Source: Dehalococcoidia bacterium
GTDB taxonomy: Bacteria; Chloroflexota; Dehalococcoidia; Dehalococcoidales; G020351185
Assembly: GCA_030640385.1 (NCBI GenBank)
Contig: DAOWJL010000078.1
Location: 1-15,241, forward strand
Direction: 5' to 3'
DNA: 15,241 nt
The notes beneath the pieces are model-generated. The model saw only the letters and a program-made list of their open reading frames with translations. It made no database searches and was not told where the DNA came from. This document shows positions 1-7,187 of this stretch, piece by piece (the first letter of the stretch is position 1; each line of letters begins with the position of its first letter). Position numbers and translations under genes: made by a program.

Positions 1-3000
1 ATTCTTTAACCAGAACCTTAAAAGACTCTGGTACACCAGGGGGTAGAATATCCTCACCTTTAACTATTGCTTCATAGGTCTTGGCTCGACCGGTAACATC
101 ATCTGATTTAATTGTCAAAATTTCCTGAAGATTGTAAGCAGCACCATAAGCCTCTAGTGACCATACTTCCATTTCACCAAAACGCTGGCCACCGAACTGG
201 GCCTTACCGCCCAGTGGCTGTTGAGATATCAGCGAATAAGGGCCTGTCGCTCGGGCATGAACCTTGTCTTCAACCAGATGATTGAGTTTCATCATATAGA
301 TATTCCCCACTGTTACCGGCTGGTCAAATGGCTCACCAGTACGACCATCACGGAGTATAACCTTTCCCGAGACGGGCGAAGGCAGATTCCTTTCAACAAT
401 GACCTTTTTCATGACCTGTTCCAGTTTCTCCTGGCTGATATTTCGGCTCTTAATACCCAGGTCTTCAAGCCATAGTCGCAGACACACTTCCCTTGCTTCT
501 CCTTCAATATCATCACTGAACACCCTTTCGGCATCATAGCCTTTACTACCTACCCACGCCTTAGCCAGCTCTATTTGCCTTGAAGTGTGGATACTATCAG
601 AATCAGTGCTTTCTGCACTTGCTTTTTGGGCCAGCCACGACCTAGCCAGGGCATCCTCAATCGCCACATCGCTGGCACCATCAAAAACCGGTGTCAGTGC
701 CTTGAAGCCCAGTTTTTGAGCAGCCCAGCCTAAGTGTGTCTCAAGAACCTGTCCAATATTCATCCGCGACGGAACGCCTATAGGATTAAGGATAATATCT
801 ACCGGCGTACCGTCGGGCAGGAAGGGCATATCTTCAGTCGGGGCAACAATGGAAATGACCCCTTTATTACCATGCCGCCCGGCAAGTTTATCCCCTACGG
901 AAATCCTCCTTTGCTGAGCCACCCAAACCTGCACCCACTTATTAACCCTGACCGGCAGTTCATCACTATCCTCGCGAGAAAAAACCCTTACATTTATCAC
1001 CTTACCCCACTCACCATGGGGCACCTTTAGTGAGGTATCCTTTACCTCACGGGCCTTCTCGCCGAAAATAGCTCGTAAAAGCTTCTCTTCAGCTGATAAC
1101 TCGGTCTCTCCCTTGGGTGTGATTTTACCGACTAGAATGTCACCTGGTCCTACTTCAGCACCGATACGAATGATACCTTCTTCATCAAGTTCACGTAAAC
1201 TCTCTTCGCTGACATTGGGTATATCCCGTGTAATTTCCTCCGGTCCCAGTTTCGTATCACGGGCTTCAACCTCATGCTTTGATATATGAATCGATGTAAA
1301 CTTATCCTTTTCCACCAGACGCTCACTTATAATGATGGCATCCTCATAGTTATACCCTCCCCAGCTCATAAAAGCACATACTACATTCTGCCCCAGAGCC
1401 AGTTCTCCATCTTCGGTTGCCGAGCTATCTGCCAGAACCCAACCCTGCTCCACACGCTGCCCTTTACTCACCACCGCATGCTGATTTATACAGGTTCCCT
1501 GATTGGTGCGTACGAATTTCATAAGCGGGTAAATATCTTCCTGCCCGGCATCATTAGTAACAACAATCCGGAAACCTGTTACCGAGGTTACTACACCGGC
1601 ATTCTTTGCAAATAACACCTGACCGCTATACTTGACTGCCTCGCTCTCCATCCCGGTAGCTACCAGTGGTGATTCAGGACATAGTAAAGGTACTGCCTGT
1701 CGCTGCATGTTAGCACCCATCAGTGCTCTATTGGCATCATTATGCTCCAGAAAGGGTATTAGTGATGCGGCAACGCTGAAAATCTGTTTAGGTGACACAT
1801 CCATAAAAGATACCCTTTCCGGCGCCGCTAGCAGGTATTGCTCTTCCAGCCTGGCTTCAACCTTTTCATCTATGAACTGACCGTTTTCATCCAGCCGGGT
1901 ATTTGCCTGGGCTATCATAAATTTGTCTTCTTTGTCCGCCGTTAGATAGACGATTTCATCGGTTATAAAGGGCACCAGCTTTATATTGCCGCTACGAACA
2001 CGAGCAAGCTTTGTGGTCATTTTAGGTGTAATTATATCTCCAGCCCTGGCTATAATCTTCCCCCTAGTGTTTTTTATCTCCTCACGAATTGTCCTTTGCG
2101 TAAATTCCTTTATTTCTGATGGCTCTATTTCGCTAATAACCTTCCTATAAGGTGTTTCTATAAAACCATAGGAGTTAACACGACCAAAGGTTGCCAGCGA
2201 GCCGATGAGACCAATGTTTGGGCCTTCAGGTGTTTCAATCGGGCAGATTCTACCGTAGTGTGAGTAATGAACATCTCGTACATCAAAGCCGGCACGCTCC
2301 CTGGATAAACCTCCTGGCCCCATTGCTGATAGCCTGCGCTTGTGCGTCAATTCGGCCAGAGGATTTGTCTGGTCCATAAATTGTGATAGCTGTGAGCCTC
2401 CGAAGAACTCTCTGATTGCAGAAACCACGGGGCGTATATTTACCAGGGTGCCAGGGGTAACCATATCGATACTTAAGATGCTCATTCGCTCTCTGGCTAC
2501 CCTTTCCAGGCGCATCAGGCCAATGCGAAACTGGTTTTGTATCAATTCACCAACAACACGTATACGCCTATTCCCCAGATGATCAATATCATCGGCAGAT
2601 TCATCGCCATTGTTAATCATTATTATATGTTTTACAATCTCTATTATATCTTCATGTGTTAATGCACTCTTATCCTCACCAATCTTACCTTCAAGCCCCA
2701 ATCTCTGGTTAAGCTTGTAACGGCCGACAACACCCAGGTCATAATGCTTCGGATTGAAGAAAAGATTGTTAATCAGTTTCTTTGCATTTTCAACATTAGG
2801 CGGGTCGCCCGGGCGAACCTTTCGATATATGTCAATAAGAGCCGCAGTCCCATCCCTGATTAATGGATCACGATCTATTGTTGGCTGTATAAACTTTCGT
2901 TCCGAAGAGTTTTCCTCTACAGAAAACAGCTCAAGCAGTTGTTCGTCACTTTCATAGCCAATTGCCCGCAGAAGTGTAGTAACCGGTATTTTGCGTTTAC

Positions 3001-3577
3001 CGTCTATCTTTACCGAAATTACATCACGGCTGCTTGTCTCCAGCTCCAGCCAGGCACCGCGACCGGGTATCAGATTAGCCATACATAACCGACGGCCACT
3101 GGTTGCATCCTCTTCACTTACAAAGTAGACACCAGGTGAACGGAGTAACTGACTAACTATCACTCGCTCTGTGCCACTGGTGATAAAAGTGCCCCTTGCC
3201 GTCATCAGGGGTATATCTCCAAAAAACAGATCAAACGGCTCTTTTATTTCTCCGGTTGCCTTAACAAGCAATCTTGCTTTAACATAAAGGGGGACGGAAT
3301 ATGTCAGGTCTCTCTGGCTGCATTCCTGCTCTGTGAAGCGTGGCTCTCTGAATTCGTATCCGATAAAAGTTAGTTCCAGCTTATTACCTAAAAAGTCTTC
3401 AATGGGAGATATTTCCGTAAGTAATTTCTTTATCCCTTCTTCCTGAAGCCACTGGAAAGAACCTAACTGGATTTCTATTAAATTGGGAACATTTATGACC
3501 TGGGGCAGTTTGGCATATGATATTCTGGATATAGAAGATTTTTCCATTTGGGTAGATAAAAGGGACTCAGGTACCAT
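1..3577 (-). CDS. rpoB: DNA-directed RNA polymerase subunit beta (3' end cut by window edge)
   Basis: Catalytic beta subunit of RNA polymerase. I read 1192 codons from the ATG at 3577 to the window edge without a stop; the last visible residues (PESFKVLVKE) are the usual near-C-terminal motif, so only a few dozen residues are missing. The rifampicin region is residues 393-424 (GGSQLSQFMDQ...KRRLSAMGPGGL). Residues matching E. coli Q513, D516, H526, R529 and S531 are conserved, which predicts a rifampicin-sensitive enzyme; E. coli L533 is Met419 here. The active-site motif GDKLAGRHGNKG is at 895-906, with K897 and K905 matching E. coli K1065 and K1073. Between FDGA (ending 968) and GKVILRDGRTG (from 1071) lie 102 residues where E. 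coli and B. subtilis have about 18, a lineage-specific insertion. The start is fixed by an AAAGGAG ribosome site 5 nt upstream. No rplL precedes it; the neighbour is divergent ribF, so rpoB has its own promoter. Confidence 0.98.
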   Translation of the reverse strand, partial: MVPESLLSTQMEKSSISRISYAKLPQVINVPNLIEIQLGSFQWLQEEGIKKLLTEISPIEDFLGNKLELTFIGYEFREPRFTEQECSQRDLTYSVPLYVKARLLVKATGEIKEPFDLFFGDIPLMTARGTFITSGTERVIVSQLLRSPGVYFVSEEDATSGRRLCMANLIPGRGAWLELETSSRDVISVKIDGKRKIPVTTLLRAIGYESDEQLLELFSVEENSSERKFIQPTIDRDPLIRDGTAALIDIYRKVRPGDPPNVENAKKLINNLFFNPKHYDLGVVGRYKLNQRLGLEGKIGEDKSALTHEDIIEIVKHIIMINNGDESADDIDHLGNRRIRVVGELIQNQFRIGLMRLERVARERMSILSIDMVTPGTLVNIRPVVSAIREFFGGSQLSQFMDQTNPLAELTHKRRLSAMGPGGLSRERAGFDVRDVHYSHYGRICPIETPEGPNIGLIGSLATFGRVNSYGFIETPYRKVISEIEPSEIKEFTQRTIREEIKNTRGKIIARAGDIITPKMTTKLARVRSGNIKLVPFITDEIVYLTADKEDKFMIAQANTRLDENGQFIDEKVEARLEEQYLLAAPERVSFMDVSPKQIFSVAASLIPFLEHNDANRALMGANMQRQAVPLLCPESPLVATGMESEAVKYSGQVLFAKNAGVVTSVTGFRIVVTNDAGQEDIYPLMKFVRTNQGTCINQHAVVSKGQRVEQGWVLADSSATEDGELALGQNVVCAFMSWGGYNYEDAIIISERLVEKDKFTSIHISKHEVEARDTKLGPEEITRDIPNVSEESLRELDEEGIIRIGAEVGPGDILVGKITPKGETELSAEEKLLRAIFGEKAREVKDTSLKVPHGEWGKVINVRVFSREDSDELPVRVNKWVQVWVAQQRRISVGDKLAGRHGNKGVISIVAPTEDMPFLPDGTPVDIILNPIGVPSRMNIGQVLETHLGWAAQKLGFKALTPVFDGASDVAIEDALARSWLAQKASAESTDSDSIHTSRQIELAKAWVGSKGYDAERVFSDDIEGEAREVCLRLWLEDLGIKSRNISQEKLEQVMKKVIVERNLPSPVSGKVILRDGRTGEPFDQPVTVGNIYMMKLNHLVEDKVHARATGPYSLISQQPLGGKAQFGGQRFGEMEVWSLEAYGAAYNLQEILTIKSDDVTGRAKTYEAIVKGEDILPPGVPESFKVLVKE

Positions 3578-3582
3578 TTTAA

Positions 3583-3589
3583 CTCCTTT
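3583..3589 (-). promoter_or_regulatory. Ribosome binding site of rpoB
   Basis: On the minus strand the bases read AAAGGAG and end 5 nt before the rpoB ATG at 3577. This is a near-ideal Shine-Dalgarno match at good spacing and decides the start. It also argues against the overlapping 70-codon frame that begins further upstream. Confidence 0.8.
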
Positions 3590-3695
3590 AAAAGGCACGC
3601 AAAATTAAACATTATCGCAGTGCTAATAAAATTAGATACGTAAACGCCGAGGATTAGAATAGGGTGAATAATCAAGAGGCATAATGTGAAGATCA

Positions 3696-3724
3696 ACCAT
3701 ACCACAATCTATTATTATTGTCAA
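3696..3724 (-). promoter_or_regulatory. Sigma-70-type promoter of rpoB
   Basis: On the minus strand a perfect -35 box TTGACA (3724-3719) is followed by a 17-nt spacer and a -10 box TATGGT (3701-3696, four of six consensus bases). Transcription would start near 3689, giving a leader of about 110 nt before the rpoB ATG. Sequence just upstream of the -35 box (about 3725-3770) is rich in A and T tracts and could act as an UP element for the polymerase alpha subunit. The boxes are seen directly; their use is inferred. Confidence 0.65.
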
Positions 3725-3826
3725 TAGTATTACCATTAATTTTATATAAACTATTTTTAAATATTTTTCCTGCATCAGTTTTCAGGTTATAAAGCTTATT
3801 TTTATAGCAATAACTCAATCTATGTT

Positions 3827-3855
3827 TTTACTTATTCCTTCTCATCTTGTATTAT
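3827..3855 (+). promoter_or_regulatory. Candidate promoter of ribF
   Basis: TTTACT (3827-3832, four of six -35 bases), a 17-nt spacer and TATTAT (3850-3855, five of six -10 bases) point toward ribF. They would start transcription near 3862, about 30 nt before the ATG. The surrounding DNA is so AT-rich that such matches arise by chance, so this is only a candidate. A second -10-like hexamer, TATTCT at 3874-3879, would instead give an almost leaderless message, which would suit the lack of a ribosome site. Confidence 0.35.
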
Positions 3856-3891
3856 ATCTAGTAACTTACATTTTATTCTATTCAATTCGCT

Positions 3892-4824
3892 ATGTTACTA
3901 GAGGAAGAGCTAGCCGGACTGACGCCCAGAAGTGAAACCGTACTGACCATCGGTGTTTTTGACGGAGTACACCTTGGGCATAAATACCTGCTCTCCAAAC
4001 TCGTTGAGCAATCTAAAAATGATAAACTTATCAGCGGTGTTATTACCTTCAAGCATCACCCTCAGAGGTTGTTCGATTCGCAGTCAAGCCCACCTTTTTT
4101 AACCAACCTGCCGCAGAAAACAAAACTGCTCAGTGATGCAGGAGTCCAAATCATCATTGCCCTTACTTTCACTCTGGAACTGGCACAAACCGATGCCAGG
4201 CAATTCCTTGACCTTCTGCAGAAATGTCTGAAAATGCGCGGCCTCGTTCTTGGGCCTGACTTTACCCTGGGCAGAAATCAAGAAGGTAATGTTGATTTTC
4301 TGCGTAATCTGGGTAGGGATATGAACTTTAACCTGACGGTAGTGCCGCATTTAAAAATAGATGGAGAAATAGTAAGCAGTACAGCTATCAGAGATGCACT
4401 TGCTAAAGGTGATATCAAAAAGGTTAATCGGATGCTTGGCCGCCACTTCAGCCTCGAAGGGCGTATAATTACGGGGAGCGGAAGAGGTGTAGAACTGGGT
4501 TTCCCTACGGCTAATCTGGATATTGAAGCGGAACGGGTATTGCCGCCAGATGGCATCTACGCCACCTGGGCTTATATCGATAAGCAACGCTACCCATCGG
4601 TAACAAATATCGGTAAGCGTCCTACCTTCGGTGAAAATGAAAGAATCGTAGAGGTTTATATTATAGATTTCCAGGATAATCTGTATCGTCAACAACTAAA
4701 AATTGATATAATAGAAAAGCTGCGCGATGAGAAGAAGTTCGCAACTGCCGATGAGTTGCAGGGTCAGATTGCAGATGATGTAAAGCGGGCAGGAACCTTG
4801 CTTGCCCAACTTAACGTTAAATAA
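3892..4824 (+). CDS. ribF: Bifunctional riboflavin kinase / FAD synthetase
   Basis: Phosphorylates riboflavin to FMN and adenylylates FMN to FAD in the cytoplasm. At 310 residues it has the normal length for the bacterial two-domain enzyme. The N-terminal FAD synthetase domain (about 15-180) shows GVFDGVHLGH at 21-30 (HxGH nucleotidyltransferase motif) and VSSTAIRDAL at 161-170. The C-terminal kinase domain (about 186-305) shows GFPTAN at 203-208, NIGKRPTFG at 239-247, a VEVYIIDF strand at 253-260 carrying the expected conserved Glu, and LRDEKKF at 277-283. The start is the only Met giving a normal N-terminus, although no Shine-Dalgarno sequence precedes it. It is first in the plus-strand run, 44 nt ahead of the predicted TTG start of tyrS, and diverges from rpoB. 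Confidence 0.95.
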   Translation: MLLEEELAGLTPRSETVLTIGVFDGVHLGHKYLLSKLVEQSKNDKLISGVITFKHHPQRLFDSQSSPPFLTNLPQKTKLLSDAGVQIIIALTFTLELAQTDARQFLDLLQKCLKMRGLVLGPDFTLGRNQEGNVDFLRNLGRDMNFNLTVVPHLKIDGEIVSSTAIRDALAKGDIKKVNRMLGRHFSLEGRIITGSGRGVELGFPTANLDIEAERVLPPDGIYATWAYIDKQRYPSVTNIGKRPTFGENERIVEVYIIDFQDNLYRQQLKIDIIEKLRDEKKFATADELQGQIADDVKRAGTLLAQLNVK

Positions 4825-4829
4825 TACTC

Positions 4830-4835
4830 GGAGGG
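4830..4835 (+). promoter_or_regulatory. Strong Shine-Dalgarno upstream of tyrS
   Basis: GGAGGG just after the ribF stop is the best ribosome site near tyrS. It is 6 nt from an in-frame ATA at 4842 but 33 nt from the first standard in-frame start codon, TTG at 4869. Its position therefore favours an initiation point upstream of the conventional call. Confidence 0.6.
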
Positions 4836-4868
4836 TTTTCTATATTTAGTCAGGATTATCAAAGGTTA

Positions 4869-6068
4869 TTGAAACGAGGAGTGGCTGAGGTTATAGCCGA
4901 AAAAGAGCTGCTGGAGCTGCTGTATTCGGGTAAAAAGCTGCGCCTCAAAGAAGGTTTTGACCCCAGCTTTCCCGATATCCATCTGGGGCATATGGTCGGC
5001 CTTAAAAAGCTACGCCAGTTTCAGGAGCTTGGACACCAGGTTGTTCTAATCGTCGGCGATTGGACTGCCCGTATAGGCGACCCCAGCGGCGTTTCTATTA
5101 CCAGGCCTATGCTTACTGCAGAAGAGGTGGAAGCCAACGCCCAGACCTATATGCAGCAATTTTTCAATATAGTAGACAGGGATAAAACAGAGGTCAGGTG
5201 GCAAAGCGAATGGTTCAATAAATTCACACTCGCCGATGTCATAAATCTTACCAGTAGGTTCACTATAGCCCAGCTACTTGCCAGAGATGATTTCAGCAAG
5301 AGGTATAGTAACGGGCAGCCTATCTCTATGACCGAATTTCTCTATCCGCTTCTTCAGGCATATGACTCGGTGGCTGTTGAAGCCGATGTGGAGTTCGGTG
5401 GTACCGACCAGAAATTTAATCTCCTGGTGGGCAGGGAGCTGCAATCGTATGTCGGACAGAAATCACAGCAGGTCTTTCTGGTACCCATCCTCACCGGTAC
5501 CGACGGCATCCAGAAGATGAGTAAAAGCCTGGGTAATTATATCGGTATCACTGAACCACCCGCGGAGATATTCGGCAAGGTGATGTCCATCCCTGATAGC
5601 CAGATTATGTACTACCTTGAGCTGCTGACGGATATCCCCGATAAAGAGCTTGACGATTTCTTGCAGGCGCTTGATGGAGATACGATTAATCCGATGGAGC
5701 TTAAAAAAATAGCTGCCAGAGATATTATAGTTCAGCTTTACGACAAGAAGGCAGCCGCTGAAGCCGAAGAACACTTTGTTAAAACCATTCAGAATAAAGA
5801 AGTGCCGGAGGATATAAAAAAGGTTAGCTTATCTTTTATTAAACTAGCACCCAATCCCGCGGAACCTATGAACATAGATATAAGCATGTTACTGGTTGAA
5901 ACGGGGCTTACTAAAAGCCGCAGCGAAGCAAAACGATTGATTGCTCAAGGAGGCACTGTCATAGCTGATGATGTCGTGACCAGCCCTATATGGAAGGTTG
6001 AAAGCGGCAGCATCATCAAAGCCGGCAAACGGCGCTTTGCTAAAATCATAAATTCAGATATAATATAG
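4869..6068 (+). CDS. tyrS: Tyrosine--tRNA ligase
   Basis: Charges tRNA-Tyr with tyrosine. It is class I: the HIGH signature appears as HLGH at 38-41 and the second signature as KMSKS at 216-220. Tyrosine-pocket motifs include LLQAYDS at 161-167 and FGGTDQKFNLLVGRE at 176-190. A C-terminal S4-like RNA-binding domain spans about 340-395. The sequence resembles the Thermus-type TyrRS rather than the B. stearothermophilus type. The listed TTG start is conventional and gives 399 residues, but the frame is open upstream to 4821. The Thermus-type N-terminus has LLKRG preceded by several residues; here the two Leu codons are 4866 and 4869, so translation probably begins further upstream, perhaps at ATA 4842 (408 residues). 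It sits between ribF and the aminotransferase gene (21-nt gap). Confidence 0.95.
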   Translation: MKRGVAEVIAEKELLELLYSGKKLRLKEGFDPSFPDIHLGHMVGLKKLRQFQELGHQVVLIVGDWTARIGDPSGVSITRPMLTAEEVEANAQTYMQQFFNIVDRDKTEVRWQSEWFNKFTLADVINLTSRFTIAQLLARDDFSKRYSNGQPISMTEFLYPLLQAYDSVAVEADVEFGGTDQKFNLLVGRELQSYVGQKSQQVFLVPILTGTDGIQKMSKSLGNYIGITEPPAEIFGKVMSIPDSQIMYYLELLTDIPDKELDDFLQALDGDTINPMELKKIAARDIIVQLYDKKAAAEAEEHFVKTIQNKEVPEDIKKVSLSFIKLAPNPAEPMNIDISMLLVETGLTKSRSEAKRLIAQGGTVIADDVVTSPIWKVESGSIIKAGKRRFAKIINSDII

Positions 6069-6080
6069 CGACTAAAGTAG

Positions 6081-6085
6081 AGGAG
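6081..6085 (+). promoter_or_regulatory. Ribosome binding site of the class V aminotransferase
   Basis: AGGAG lies 4 nt before the first of two consecutive ATG codons (6090) and 7 nt before the second (6093). The second spacing is closer to optimal, so the mature start may be one codon later than listed. Confidence 0.6.
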
Positions 6086-6089
6086 CTTT

Positions 6090-7187
6090 ATGATGACTAA
6101 TCTGCGTATTCCGGGACCAACCCCCTGCCCCGATGTAGTTCTTAAAGAAATGGGCCGACAGATGATAAACCACCGCGGTCCCGAGTTTAAGAAGGTTCTT
6201 TTTGATGTTACAGATAAACTCAAGCAGGTCTTTAAAACGAAGAACGACGTCTTTGTACTGACCGGCTCGGGGACGGGTGGCCTGGAAGCGGCTGTGGTTA
6301 ATAGTTTTTCCCCGGGCGATAAGGTGCTTTCGGTATCCATAGGTGTTTTCGGTGATAGATTCGCCGCCATCGCCAAAGAATTCGGAGCTGACGTAATTGA
6401 CCTTAAATATGACTGGGGCAAGGCAGCGGATGCGGGTGAAATCAGAGAAGCACTCAACAAAGAACCGGCCATAAAAGCCGTACTGGTAACCCACAATGAG
6501 ACCTCCACCGGCGTCACCAACGACCTGGCCGGTATCAGTTCGGTGGTTAAGGAATCTGGTAAACTGCTGGTAGTTGATGCCATCAGCAGCCTGGGTTCTA
6601 TTGAATTACCAATAGATAAATGGCAGTGCGATGTCGTCGTTACCGGCTCTCAGAAAGGCTGGATGGTACCTCCCGGCCTGACTATGGTATCCGTTAGTCA
6701 GCAGGCATGGCAGGCAAATGCAGAGGCTACCATGCCAAGGTTTTACTGGGACTTCGCCAAAGCCAAAAGCTACATTGAGAAGGGGCAGACACCGTGGACA
6801 CCGGCTGTCTCCATTTTATTTGCACTTGATGTAGCACTTGATATGATAATAAAGAAGGGCATAGATACTATAATCGCCCATCAGGCTCATATCGCCCAGA
6901 TGACCCGTGATGGAGTGAAAGCTCTGGGATTATCCCTCTTTGCTGATGAAAAATATGCTTCCAATACCGTTACCTCGATAGCCGCCCCGGATGGCCTTGA
7001 CGTTATAAAGATGCTTAAAATCCTGAGAGAAGAACACGATACCGTTCTTGGCGGTGGACAGCAGCATATGGCCGGTAAAATCTTTCGCATCGGCCATCTC
7101 GGCTGGATAACCGAAGAGGATATAAACATGGTTCTCAAGTCACTGACGATAGCTTTACCACAGGCGGGAGTCGAGATAGGTGATTAA
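6090..7187 (+). CDS. Class V pyridoxal-phosphate aminotransferase, probably acting in serine metabolism
   Basis: A fold-type I PLP enzyme of the alanine/serine-glyoxylate aminotransferase group, 365 residues, full length. Visible motifs are the N-terminal PGPTPCP at 8-14, the phosphate-binding GSGTGG at 59-64, HNETSTG at 135-141, the PLP-ring aspartate D163 in VVDAISS, and Schiff-base lysine K189 in TGSQKGWM. The C-terminal domain ends with FRIGHLGWI. Proteins of this group have at times been labelled a soluble hydrogenase subunit; nothing here supports hydrogenase chemistry. The next gene, serA, begins at the base after this stop codon, so the two are almost certainly made together. The simplest reading is transamination of 3-phosphohydroxypyruvate (the SerC role) or of serine/pyruvate/glyoxylate. 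The family assignment is secure; the substrate is inferred from context. Confidence 0.92.
   Translation: MMTNLRIPGPTPCPDVVLKEMGRQMINHRGPEFKKVLFDVTDKLKQVFKTKNDVFVLTGSGTGGLEAAVVNSFSPGDKVLSVSIGVFGDRFAAIAKEFGADVIDLKYDWGKAADAGEIREALNKEPAIKAVLVTHNETSTGVTNDLAGISSVVKESGKLLVVDAISSLGSIELPIDKWQCDVVVTGSQKGWMVPPGLTMVSVSQQAWQANAEATMPRFYWDFAKAKSYIEKGQTPWTPAVSILFALDVALDMIIKKGIDTIIAHQAHIAQMTRDGVKALGLSLFADEKYASNTVTSIAAPDGLDVIKMLKILREEHDTVLGGGQQHMAGKIFRIGHLGWITEEDINMVLKSLTIALPQAGVEIGD

Larger units (their letters stand above)
3578..3891. other. Divergent rpoB-ribF intergenic region
   Basis: This 314-bp non-coding stretch separates two divergent genes. Its ribF-proximal half (about 3711-3890) is markedly richer in A and T than the coding DNA around it. 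The rpoB-proximal part holds an untranslated leader of about 110 nt. It contains the rpoB promoter, a weaker ribF candidate, and A/T tracts next to the rpoB -35 box. I see no tRNA, no FMN riboswitch signature for ribF, and no convincing small ORF: a 70-codon minus-strand frame here (3705-3493) overlaps the rpoB start in another phase, begins inside the promoter -10 region, and has no ribosome site. Confidence 0.7.

Noticed and set aside
2306..2401. Rifampicin-resistance change in rpoB
   Set aside because: All main contact residues are wild type; only the position of E. coli L533 differs (Met), a conservative change that is probably natural variation.
3493..3705. A 70-codon minus-strand frame across the rpoB leader
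   Set aside because: It overlaps the rpoB start in another phase, begins within the promoter -10 box, has no ribosome site and resembles no protein family.
3725..3891. FMN riboswitch upstream of ribF
   Set aside because: The conserved GC-containing core of the FMN aptamer is absent; the region is almost entirely A and T.
4825..4868. T-box leader upstream of tyrS
   Set aside because: Only 44 nt separate ribF from the first standard tyrS start, far too little for a T-box, and no T-box core sequence is visible.
5945..6583. A 212-codon minus-strand frame opposite tyrS and the aminotransferase
   Set aside because: It lies entirely antisense to two well-supported genes, is low in complexity (rich in Ser, Thr and Leu) and shows no recognisable domain.
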